From contig JAIPJF010000019.1 in assembly GCA_021734325.1 (NCBI GenBank), positions 1 to 64,000 on the forward strand: 64,000 nt of DNA, read 5' to 3'. Position numbers and translations under genes: made by a program. A model generated the notes under the pieces. That model did no database searches. It saw only the letters and a list, made by a program, of their open reading frames with translations, and had not been told where the DNA came from. Origin of the DNA: Fidelibacterota bacterium. Lineage in GTDB: Bacteria > Fidelibacterota > UBA8477 > JABMPR01. Below are positions 25,316-33,437 of the stretch, one piece after another (positions within the stretch are counted from its first letter, which is position 1; every line of letters starts with the position of its first letter).

Positions 25316-26432
25316 CAGAGATCCTGTACAGATAGCACCGCAGTCGGTACGGCTTTTCCACCAGAGTCTGTTAAAGACCCTTATCTATTTCTTCTCGTTG
25401 ATTGTGATTTTAGCGGCGGCCTATAAAGCCCTGCCACTGGTCATGGACGCACTATTTTTGCTGGTGATCGCTTCGATTCTCACTGCGATATTGAACCCTC
25501 TTGTTGATCGTCTGGAATCCTCCGGCATCAAACGTATTTGGGGAGCATTGATGGTCTTTGGTGGGATCTTTGCCCTTCTGGGCACAGGTATAGTAAGAGG
25601 AATCCCAACACTTTTGACTGAAATATCCAGGATCAAGGATATGATCCAGCAGCAATCGGCTACTGATTCTCTCAACTCAATGATCACCGATATTAATTTA
25701 AAAATAGCCCAGTATGTCCCGAGCTTCAAACTCGATACAGAAACACTCTCAAATCTAAGCTCACAGTTTTTTGGTCAGTTGGGATCCATTCTTGCCAGTG
25801 CTCTGGACACCTTGACAACAATCGTCTTTATTTTAATCATCACCATGTTTTTCCTGGTCGACGGTGCCAGGATGATGAAAGGGCTGATTGGCATGGTTCC
25901 CAATCGATATTTTGAGATGTCCTTGAATATCAGTTACAAGACCAAGAAGCAGCTCACGAATTTTTTAAGAGGTCAATTGCTGGCTGCCCTCGGGGTGGGA
26001 ATACAATCCATCATTGGTCTAAGTCTTCTGAACTGGATTTTTGATGCCAATATTTCAGGTGTTTTTCTGATCGGATCGATTGCTGGCATGGCCAACATGA
26101 TACCCTTTATCGGACCTTTTATGGGTATGGCACCAGCCATCGTTGTCAGTCTCTTTAACAATCTGGGAGATCCTGTGGCAGCATCAAATTTTTATTATAT
26201 TTTCCATATTATCGGAATGTTCTTTATTGTTCAGATGATTGACAATAACGTGATTTCCCCCATTGTCGTTTCTGGATCCATGGAAATGCATCCACTGACA
26301 GTAATCCTGCTCATCCTGATTGGTTCACAACTTGGTGTGTTGGGAATGTTTTTAGCTGTGCCGGCCTGGGGGATATCAAAGGTGATTGTCCATGAAGTCT
26401 ACCAGGGTTTAAAAGGACATCACCTGATCTGA
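25308..26432 (+). CDS. AI-2E family transporter (PerM/YdiK-type)
   Basis: The 374-residue membrane protein matches the PF01594 family, with about seven helices, a central amphipathic segment (about residues 95-150) and the conserved IPFIGPFMGMAPAIVVSL and NNVISPIVVSGSMEMHPLTVILLIL motifs. Members export quorum signals or act as sodium/proton antiporters; the substrate cannot be told from sequence. Its start lies inside the cNMP-binding gene. Confidence 0.88.
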   Translation: MSSRDPVQIAPQSVRLFHQSLLKTLIYFFSLIVILAAAYKALPLVMDALFLLVIASILTAILNPLVDRLESSGIKRIWGALMVFGGIFALLGTGIVRGIPTLLTEISRIKDMIQQQSATDSLNSMITDINLKIAQYVPSFKLDTETLSNLSSQFFGQLGSILASALDTLTTIVFILIITMFFLVDGARMMKGLIGMVPNRYFEMSLNISYKTKKQLTNFLRGQLLAALGVGIQSIIGLSLLNWIFDANISGVFLIGSIAGMANMIPFIGPFMGMAPAIVVSLFNNLGDPVAASNFYYIFHIIGMFFIVQMIDNNVISPIVVSGSMEMHPLTVILLILIGSQLGVLGMFLAVPAWGISKVIVHEVYQGLKGHHLI

Positions 26433-26444
26433 TTTGGAGCAGTC

Positions 26445-28889
26445 TTAGGGCTTAAACTCAACCTTCTCAATGATTCCATCACGGAGATATAGCCACAGTT
26501 CCAAACCGTTATCCCTGGGATATGTCCAAAGTTCGTATTCGCCTTCCTTGAAGCGGCGAGTTGGTTCACCGACATAATTGGCAAGGACCGATCCCTGCAT
26601 CCCTGCGCTAGGTACAAAGTTTTTGGGATCCAGATCTGAGATGTCATCGAGGAGGTTGTCGAGGGCCATTCTTTTCAATGATGTGATTTTCTCATCGAGC
26701 TCATATTCGATTGCCTCTTCCAGGCTTTTAAGATGTTCATCAACAACATCACTCAAGATTGGTTTAAGAGCTTTGGCGTCTTGCATCGATTGGTACACCA
26801 TTTCCTTGTCTTTGCGGAGTATGCCCTCATTGGCGTCATCCAATCTTCCCTCTCCGATCTTTTGGCGCAAATCAGCGGTCATGAGATTGTAGCGATCCGT
26901 AAGACCATCCGCCTGTTTTAACCAATAAAGCGCCCTGTCATATGTCTTTGTCTGGTAAAGAATGGAAGCCCTGATGATATATGAACGTGAGAGTAGGACC
27001 TTAGCAATTGGCAATGAGGTGGGATCACTTTTTAGTGCAAGCAGGATCATTTCTTCTGCATATGCATAGTCCAGGTTTTTTAATGCTTTGGCTGCTGCTT
27101 CGAGAGCCTTGTCAGAGATGCTTACCTTCATCCCCTTGACAGCCTTTGCCACACCTTCTGTGGGAGGGCGCTGGCCCCGAGTGAGCATTGAATATGCATT
27201 CCTGAGTTTCCCCTCCGCTAATACCTCATGTGCCTCACGGTAGTAATTCGTAATCAAGGTGTCCTCAATCATATGTTTTTCAATCAGGAGGGCTGCGCGG
27301 TTATGGTGATCAGGGAATGAATTCAATAGCTCAGTCTGGATCTCCAGCGCTTTTGAGAAATCTTTATCAACAAAGGCTTGATGAGCCCTCTGTGCGTCAT
27401 TGGATTTCCCACCAAAAATTAAACCGATGTCTATGGAGATCACAGCCTGACTCAGATCAAGATGATTTATCGGGATGATTTCCAGAGGATTGACGGCTGT
27501 GATGTCTGAATTCTGATCAAAATCAAACGCTTGATGGTAATAAGCTGCGCTTAGACCAAGGGCTACCAGGGAACTGCCGTCTCCCTGGAAAGTAAATCCC
27601 AGTCCTGCTCCCAGATGCCAGGTCAGGGCAGAGGATTTGATCAATTTCTGCTGCTTAATATTTTCATAAAGTGTCATGATTGCATAGCCATTCCCTGCAT
27701 TTACCGTGGCTTGAAATTTACGGCCAAGGGGGTAAATGATTTCATGCTCCAGATAGTAGTCGAGCACTTTGGGAGAGAATTTCATGCCTTGATATGACGT
27801 ACTTCCTTCCATGATCTGACGAGCCCAGCCAGGGGGCAGGGTTGTTTGTTTGGAAGTTCTCCAATATCTTGCTCCAGCTCCACTGAAAACATCAATATTT
27901 GCCTGTTTGATAAACAGGAAGGGCCAGTTGTACTTGAAGATTTGAAGATCATAATTTTGAGATATCCGAGCAGTGATGGGCAGGCTAATGGCAATCCCTG
28001 TCGTGTCATATTGAATACTGGTGCCTTCCTGCAAACTGATCAACCCGATGCCACTACTCAGGTTAAGCAGCCCAAGTTTATAGGGCTCTCTGTAAGGTGA
28101 ATTTGCAGCATAAAACATTTCACCGAGCTCAAAACTCACTTTGAGTTCAGGCGTATTCAATGAGATGGATTTAATAGGTGAGATCGATCCAACAGTCCCA
28201 TCACTTAGCCTTACATTTTCATCTTGATTGCCAATATCAAAATTGCGAAGGGTGTATCCCAGATCGATACCAAAGCGAATTCTTTCCCCTGGTCTGCCCA
28301 TCAAGGTCATTTTCCAGCCAAGCCCAAAATGAAAGGCCAACCCATTTGCAGTCAATAACCGGATACCATCACCATTCTTGTATAGCTTTAATGAAGTGAG
28401 ACCGAATCCAAGATTCCCGTGCAGATCACCTCGATGGGTGTATTTGTATACAAAACGATTGTCCAGATAAAATTCCCTGACCAGAAAATTCATGGCAAAA
28501 CCGGAAAACTTCCTGTGACTGATTTCGAATGAGGAAGGGTAGCTGGATGGGAGGGATATTGACCCCAACTGCGTCAATATCGAGTATCCCAGACTGGAGT
28601 AGGCGTCATACCGGGAGTTATTTATAAATTGATCCCCCCAACGAAAACGCATGAGTTCGAAATCCAGATTTGCTGCAAAGACTCGAAAGGTATCCTTTAC
28701 TGTCCAGCCACTGGTACCTGAGGCAAGCTGTATGTTCTGCGTGGGGACAAGAGAAAGATAGGAAAGTCCACCATTTAGCGCTGAAAGGGGGAGTAAATGT
28801 GGTTCAAAGATCGGGATCTTCTGAGAAATGCCAGATACACCGACCAGCAGTCCAATCGCTAATATTCCTTTACGCAGTTGATTCAACAT
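26445..28889 (-). CDS. Large exported beta-rich protein with C-terminal helical repeats
   Basis: I do not recognise the full-length family. The 814-residue protein from ATG 28889 starts with MLNQLRKGILAIGLLVGVSGISQ, a signal peptide. Residues about 25-500 read as repeated amphipathic strands rich in Gly and aromatics, resembling PorV-like outer-membrane barrels. About 515-770 is helical, with TPR-like stretches (FSKALEIQTELLNSFPDH, YAEEMILLALKSDPTSLPIAKVLL). The last 50 residues (NYVGEPTRRFKEGEYELWTYPRDN) resemble the SmpA/OmlA-type strand pair. An in-frame ATG at 28931 is possible but gives a worse signal sequence. Convergent with the AI-2E gene. Confidence 0.6.
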   Translation of the reverse strand: MLNQLRKGILAIGLLVGVSGISQKIPIFEPHLLPLSALNGGLSYLSLVPTQNIQLASGTSGWTVKDTFRVFAANLDFELMRFRWGDQFINNSRYDAYSSLGYSILTQLGSISLPSSYPSSFEISHRKFSGFAMNFLVREFYLDNRFVYKYTHRGDLHGNLGFGLTSLKLYKNGDGIRLLTANGLAFHFGLGWKMTLMGRPGERIRFGIDLGYTLRNFDIGNQDENVRLSDGTVGSISPIKSISLNTPELKVSFELGEMFYAANSPYREPYKLGLLNLSSGIGLISLQEGTSIQYDTTGIAISLPITARISQNYDLQIFKYNWPFLFIKQANIDVFSGAGARYWRTSKQTTLPPGWARQIMEGSTSYQGMKFSPKVLDYYLEHEIIYPLGRKFQATVNAGNGYAIMTLYENIKQQKLIKSSALTWHLGAGLGFTFQGDGSSLVALGLSAAYYHQAFDFDQNSDITAVNPLEIIPINHLDLSQAVISIDIGLIFGGKSNDAQRAHQAFVDKDFSKALEIQTELLNSFPDHHNRAALLIEKHMIEDTLITNYYREAHEVLAEGKLRNAYSMLTRGQRPPTEGVAKAVKGMKVSISDKALEAAAKALKNLDYAYAEEMILLALKSDPTSLPIAKVLLSRSYIIRASILYQTKTYDRALYWLKQADGLTDRYNLMTADLRQKIGEGRLDDANEGILRKDKEMVYQSMQDAKALKPILSDVVDEHLKSLEEAIEYELDEKITSLKRMALDNLLDDISDLDPKNFVPSAGMQGSVLANYVGEPTRRFKEGEYELWTYPRDNGLELWLYLRDGIIEKVEFKP

Positions 28890-28997
28890 ATCATGGAAAA
28901 TAGTGTGAGTTGTTGAAGCGAGAAAGCTCAATCATGAAGTAAATCACCACAGGCTCCCCCTGCCATGCCGATCATCCGGCTTTCATCCATGTGGCCC

Positions 28998-29570
28998 TTA
29001 TTTTTTATCAGGTTGGGTCTGGATGGTTCGGGTATAGATGAAATCTCCAGTCTTTTTATCATTCCCGTTTGCTGCGTTGAGAGCAAAATAAAATGCTGGT
29101 CTCCGGCTGGAATCAGTTGGGGCTTCCCATTGCATTTTCCATACAGGAGATATTCCTTTTTTGGGACCTTCGGATCCGGCTTGGGTGTGGGTTAAATACT
29201 GTCTACCTGTCTGCGACTGATAGCGGGATTTATCAAGAATTTGAGTGTTTTGTCCATCAGTTGATATCAGTTTGCCGATGGCATTCCCATCCTTATCAGC
29301 AACGGTGGTCTGGAAACCCCATTTTTTCATACCGGGCTGTTCCAGATGAATCGAAATATCATATACTTTCCCAGGGATAAATTTCTCAGGAACGCCTTTA
29401 ATAACGATCGTTGCCAGCATACTGTTTAAATCCCCTCCGGCATGACATTTACCTGACTGACAGGTCCTGTCTCCTGGAGCGCCGGATGACATGGGTGGAG
29501 CGCCTTTTTTCTTGGCAAAGATGCTCGTTGTTAAAATGAGACATAGAAATAAAACAATTATGTTACGCAT
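28998..29570 (-). CDS. Secreted choice-of-anchor-V / reeler-like protein with Cys-His motif
   Basis: The 190-residue protein has a signal peptide ending at IFAK. Then comes GAPPMSSGAPGDRTCQSGKCHAG, close to the GAPG..CxxCH opening of choice-of-anchor-V domain proteins, followed by a beta-sandwich (VPEKFIPGKVYDISIHLEQPGMKKWGFQ). Here the cysteines are four residues apart (CQSGKCH), not two, so canonical c-type heme attachment is doubtful. It is probably extracellular or periplasmic. No sorting domain is seen at the C-terminus. Confidence 0.7.
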   Translation of the reverse strand: MRNIIVLFLCLILTTSIFAKKKGAPPMSSGAPGDRTCQSGKCHAGGDLNSMLATIVIKGVPEKFIPGKVYDISIHLEQPGMKKWGFQTTVADKDGNAIGKLISTDGQNTQILDKSRYQSQTGRQYLTHTQAGSEGPKKGISPVWKMQWEAPTDSSRRPAFYFALNAANGNDKKTGDFIYTRTIQTQPDKK

Positions 29571-29621
29571 AGTCAGGTCCTTTCATATGAAAAATGAAAA
29601 TAAAGAAGGAACGGGCAGATA

Positions 29622-29656
29622 AAACAAAAAACCCCGCCAAACGGCGGGGTTTTTTA
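29622..29656 (-). terminator. Bidirectional intrinsic terminator
   Basis: accccgcc/ggcggggt (29631-29638 with 29643-29650) has a T-run on each side. It ends the TPR lipoprotein gene transcribed from 30727 and lies 61 bp before the start of the choice-of-anchor-V gene. Confidence 0.85.
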
Positions 29657-29677
29657 AAATGCATTTTCCGGAGGTAT

Positions 29678-30727
29678 TTACTTAAGGGATTTTTCCACCT
29701 TTTCGATACGCTTGAATTTTTCATTGTTCGTACCATAGTTATGGTAATATGCCATCTTTAATTCGTGGACAACATCTAAGCTCTCAGGCGTAAGTTCGTA
29801 GGCTAACTCAAGATACTTCTCAGCGTTCTTGTAATCCTTCAGTCGGCCAAATGCCAGGCCTGCATTGAACAATCCATCAACCTCGGTCGGGTTTAATTCA
29901 GATACTTTAATGAACTCATCTGCAGCAATTTTGAATTTTTCCTGCTGGAAGTAGAGTACGCCAAGATTGTAATGCAGATCAGTATTCTCTGGATCAACTG
30001 AAATGGCGTTCAAATAGGCCTGGGAGGCTTTATCCTTCTCTCCCTTTGCGTCATACACAAATGCGATCTGCTTGATGGCATTCAGGTTTGAAGGATCTAC
30101 GTCCATGGCTCTTTGCAGGAAGATCAATGCGTTATCATAGTCTTTATCCCTGAAATATACGTTACCAAGGTTTACCAGTGATGTGATATCCATTGGATTT
30201 TTCTCAACGGACTGGATCATGTATTCCTTGCCCTTTTGAAAATCTCCATTAAAAAGATAGACCTGGGCAAGCGTTCCATAGGTTTCAGGTTTTTCAGGAT
30301 TCAGAAGGATACAGTTCTCAAATGAAGCAACAGTCTCTGTAAAAAGCTTTTCTTTGTCCTCAGCTTCCCCTTTGATCATAGCATTATAGCCATTGGCGCC
30401 CTGGTTGAAGTTATCCACCCAGTATTTTTCTCGGGCGAGTTTAATCTTCTCTACGAAATTTGAGCCGATTGCTTCAGACTTATTAAGATAATCAGCAACT
30501 TTGTCCCAGGATTTACTCCGGGAGTAAACTTCCACTGCTAACAAATACGCTGGTTCAGGATTAAGCGGCTCTTTATCAAAAGCCAGAAGCAGCATTTCTT
30601 CTGCTTTCTCATAGTTCTTCTGTTGCAGGTACACTTTAGCTGAAGTCATGTCTGTGGAATCACACCCCAGTACAGTAAGCAGCAAGAGTCCGACCACCCA
30701 AAGCAACAAGTTTCTTGACTGTTTCAT
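29678..30727 (-). CDS. TPR-repeat lipoprotein
   Basis: The ATG at 30727 follows AGGAG and begins MKQSRNLLLWVVGLLLLTVLGC, a lipoprotein signal with the lipobox cysteine at residue 22. The remaining 325 residues are tandem tetratricopeptide repeats: PEKPETYGTLAQVYLFNGDF, DITSLVNLGNVYFRDKDYDNAL, LNAIKQIAFVYDAKGEKDKA, TDLHYNLGVLYFQQEKFKIA. Such proteins scaffold envelope complexes. The longer frame to 30808 is rejected since it would add a non-signal extension. It shares a promoter region with the divergent phosphoesterase. Confidence 0.82.
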   Translation of the reverse strand: MKQSRNLLLWVVGLLLLTVLGCDSTDMTSAKVYLQQKNYEKAEEMLLLAFDKEPLNPEPAYLLAVEVYSRSKSWDKVADYLNKSEAIGSNFVEKIKLAREKYWVDNFNQGANGYNAMIKGEAEDKEKLFTETVASFENCILLNPEKPETYGTLAQVYLFNGDFQKGKEYMIQSVEKNPMDITSLVNLGNVYFRDKDYDNALIFLQRAMDVDPSNLNAIKQIAFVYDAKGEKDKASQAYLNAISVDPENTDLHYNLGVLYFQQEKFKIAADEFIKVSELNPTEVDGLFNAGLAFGRLKDYKNAEKYLELAYELTPESLDVVHELKMAYYHNYGTNNEKFKRIEKVEKSLK

Positions 30728-30841
30728 TGAATCTCCTCTTATCAATTTATTCATATAAATAGGTGTCATATTCATGCAGGCGCAAATATATCCGACCACC
30801 CCCATCAAGGCAACCTTTTCAGCATTAATAGAATAGCATAT

Positions 30842-30862
30842 ATGACATATGTCTTATGTCAT
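30842..30862. promoter_or_regulatory. Inverted-repeat operator candidate between divergent genes
   Basis: atgacata and tatgtcat arms are separated by five bases, and gacatatgtc inside it is itself a palindrome. The core GACATAT-N4-TATGT recurs at 38370-38385 in the yaaA/degP divergent region. It lies 115 bp before the TPR lipoprotein start and 121 bp before the phosphoesterase start. Confidence 0.45.
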
Positions 30863-30982
30863 TTAAATTTATTGGATTTAACAAGCAATAATGAGATATT
30901 TATCGCCCATCAAAAGCAGAAATATTTTTTGATCACAAGATAAGTATGGGTAAATCCCATAATTAATAACAGGGACTAGACA

Positions 30983-31756
30983 GTGAGATACGCAATTATT
31001 ACAGACATACATGGGAATATTTTCGCCCTTGAAAGGGCTCTAGGCATAGTGCAAAACACCCCGGATGTAGATAAAATCATCTGCCTTGGGGATAATTTTT
31101 CTCTGGGATCAGCTCCGCTGGAGGTCCTGAACAGGTTACAGCAACTCAATAATGCTGTTTTTATTCGTGGGAATCATGATCGCTACCTGGTCGAAAATAT
31201 TTGGGAATATGAAAGACCAACGATCGAGGGGATGGATCCCGATGATCCAGTATGTATCGATATCGTGGCAAATGAAAAATGGACAGCTGAACAAGTGGGT
31301 GAACCCGGTCGACAGTTCATCAAAAAGATGAGAATGAGTTATTTCGAGAATATTGGAAAAACATATATTGAATTTACACATGCCTGGTTTGGACGGGACG
31401 ATTTTCCACCAACCCTCGAGGAAGTAAAAAAATGGCGGGATCATGCCAAAACCAAACATATTGGCTCAAATAATTTTGTGTTTGTCCATGGTCATATCCA
31501 CATTCCCCGAAATGAACAGTTCGGAAACTTGAAATTATTCTGCCCAGGGTCGACGGGCTTGCCTTTTGATGAAAACCAACAGGGTGTTGTGGCCTTTCTC
31601 ACGGTGGAAGGGGATAGCATTAACTGGGATGTGAAACGTTTTGAGTATGATACTGAGGCTGCACTTCAACACTTGGAGGAGATTCGCCCCCCATTTTATC
31701 GCAATCTTTATTCGACCATTAAATATGCCAGTATCCGGAATGATCTGGTTGAGTGA
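30983..31756 (+). CDS. Calcineurin-like metallophosphoesterase (YfcE/ApaH-like)
   Basis: The 257-residue protein has all family metal motifs: DIHGN (Asp8, His10), CLGDN, RGNHDR and FVHGHIH. The start is GTG at 30983, with AGGGAC upstream, and the conserved MRYAIITDIHGN opening supports it. Members hydrolyse phosphodiesters or nucleotides using two metal ions. The C-terminal 70 residues (EYDTEAALQHLEEIRPPFYRNL) fit the bacterial group of unknown substrate. It is single on the plus strand between minus-strand genes. Confidence 0.85.
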   Translation: MRYAIITDIHGNIFALERALGIVQNTPDVDKIICLGDNFSLGSAPLEVLNRLQQLNNAVFIRGNHDRYLVENIWEYERPTIEGMDPDDPVCIDIVANEKWTAEQVGEPGRQFIKKMRMSYFENIGKTYIEFTHAWFGRDDFPPTLEEVKKWRDHAKTKHIGSNNFVFVHGHIHIPRNEQFGNLKLFCPGSTGLPFDENQQGVVAFLTVEGDSINWDVKRFEYDTEAALQHLEEIRPPFYRNLYSTIKYASIRNDLVE

Positions 31757-31768
31757 TGAATTAGAACT

Positions 31769-32611
31769 CTACCCAAATTCCAGCTCCATCTTCTTCTCGT
31801 AAAGCATCTGCTTCTCCCCATAAAGATCGGATATAACCAGATTGCCTCTTTTTGAGGCACCCTCAGAAACAACCCTGCATTTGAAAATCAGCTCCTCCAA
31901 TAAAGCCCGTCTCCAGTTGACAGGCAGTTCCGTGTCCAGCTGCTTCTCCATGGCAGTAATCCTGAATCGATCCATTCCCCAGTATTTTTTGCTCAACTGA
32001 TCATCGTGCCCCCCATGACGCGTTACTAATTTTTTCTTTAAAAATCCAATTTCATACAGGGAGGACACTCTGAGCCAAAGATCATAATCTTCGCAGGCTG
32101 GAAGCTGTGGATCAAAAAGTCCGACACGCTTGAAGACGTCCTCGTGGATGATCACAGCACTCGGACTCACGATACAGAGCGGAAGGCAACTATCAAAAAT
32201 CCAACCACCCTGCTTGGCATGTTTGACCATGGGATTAACCTTGACGCCATTACGAATCCATATTTCATCACATTGACTGATTCGTATACCAGGGTTGTTC
32301 TCATGAAATATTTTTTGTGCATTCAGCTTGTCTGGATTCCAAACATCGTCTGAATCCAGGAAAGCAATCCATTCCCCGGTGGCGGATTCAATTCCAACAT
32401 TCCTGGAATAGGAAACCCCAAAATTCTGTGAATTGCTTATGACAGTGATACGGTCCTCAAATTGTTGAAGGACAACTGCGGTATCATCGTTTGAATGGTC
32501 ATCCACAACGATAAGCTCAGAAGCCGGATAAGTCTGCATTAGAACGGAATCAATCGCTCTTGCTACGAGCTGAGAGCGATTGTAGCAGGGAATAATGACA
32601 GAGATTTTCAT
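31769..32611 (-). CDS. Glycosyltransferase family 2
   Basis: The 280-residue protein starts MKISVIIPCYNRSQLVARAIDSVL and carries VDDHSNDDT and FLDSDDVWNPDKL (DxD-type metal site), then CEDYDLWLR and a C-terminal helical region. It has no transmembrane helix, so it is a soluble GT2 enzyme. The ATG at 32611 is chosen because the conserved domain begins there; the frame open to 32698 runs into the nucleosidase gene upstream. Acceptor unknown; no polysaccharide cluster is present around it. Confidence 0.85.
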   Translation of the reverse strand: MKISVIIPCYNRSQLVARAIDSVLMQTYPASELIVVDDHSNDDTAVVLQQFEDRITVISNSQNFGVSYSRNVGIESATGEWIAFLDSDDVWNPDKLNAQKIFHENNPGIRISQCDEIWIRNGVKVNPMVKHAKQGGWIFDSCLPLCIVSPSAVIIHEDVFKRVGLFDPQLPACEDYDLWLRVSSLYEIGFLKKKLVTRHGGHDDQLSKKYWGMDRFRITAMEKQLDTELPVNWRRALLEELIFKCRVVSEGASKRGNLVISDLYGEKQMLYEKKMELEFG

Positions 32612-32627
32612 GATGGGGTGTACCGGC

Positions 32628-33218
32628 TTAGAAGAGATAATTGATGATGTGTTTCTGCAATTCCCGGGAAGCTGATTTAAAATTCTTTCTAAACTCATCA
32701 GGAGTCGATGCTCCTGCCCGATCTGAAATTATCCTCAGTGACAGCAGGGGTAAATCATGATCCCGGCAAAACTCAGCAATGGCGTAGGACTCCATATCAA
32801 CAGCCTTGGCACCACTGGATGACGCTTCCTCTCTTGAACCTTCATCTGACACGACCTCTTGACTGCTGTAAAACGTTATTGAGCTCACATTTGAGAACAG
32901 AGGTGATTCAATTTCTATTGGATCCTCTCCCTTTGCCATAAAACACCGCCCTTTGATGAGAGTCCGTACCGGCAGTTCGTCTGACAGAGATCCACTGACA
33001 CCAAAGTGAATTACCTGTTCATAATTCCGTGGATCAGGGAGACTGCGAGTTACAGCCCTTGTTCGTTCAAGCCCGATTCCGGTTCTGAGGAGGTCATATT
33101 TTCCATCGGCCTCCAGTAATTCCATTCCAGGCTGTGATAATTTTATGTCTAACTTGGAAAATCGGTCTTTTATAAGACCGGCCTCAGGGTTTAGAGCATA
33201 GACCAATAAGGTTTTCAT
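32628..33218 (-). CDS. Nucleoside phosphorylase/hydrolase family protein (PNP_UDP_1)
   Basis: The 196-residue protein shows the family's VYALNPEAGLI opening, RTGIGLERTRAV, HFGVSGSL and the ribose-site motif AKAVDMESYAIAEFC, followed by LRIISDRAG. This is the pattern of MTA/SAH nucleosidases and futalosine hydrolases. It is shorter than MTA/SAH nucleosidase (about 230), so the exact substrate is open. It precedes the glycosyltransferase by 16 bp and is probably co-transcribed. Confidence 0.75.
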   Translation of the reverse strand: MKTLLVYALNPEAGLIKDRFSKLDIKLSQPGMELLEADGKYDLLRTGIGLERTRAVTRSLPDPRNYEQVIHFGVSGSLSDELPVRTLIKGRCFMAKGEDPIEIESPLFSNVSSITFYSSQEVVSDEGSREEASSSGAKAVDMESYAIAEFCRDHDLPLLSLRIISDRAGASTPDEFRKNFKSASRELQKHIINYLF

Positions 33219-33378
33219 ATGAGGAATCTAGGATAAGATTATCGAAATCCATGAGAAAACTTGGGAATCATTTTTATGTTCTACGCTATGAGTACCTATG
33301 TTGAATTTACTGGCAAATTGGAGCTTGAATCATTTAATTCGACCCTATGGATAAACGTCACTCAGAACTGAGACACGA

Positions 33379-33407
33379 TTGAATTTTATACAATACCCTT
33401 ATATATT
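33379..33407 (+). promoter_or_regulatory. Sigma-70-type promoter of ppdK
   Basis: TTGAAT (33379-33384) and TATATT (33402-33407) are 17 bp apart, 31 bp before the ppdK start. An AAAGGATGA ribosome-binding site follows. Confidence 0.5.
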
Positions 33408-33437
33408 TATTTATTGATTTGAAAGGATGATTTAAAC

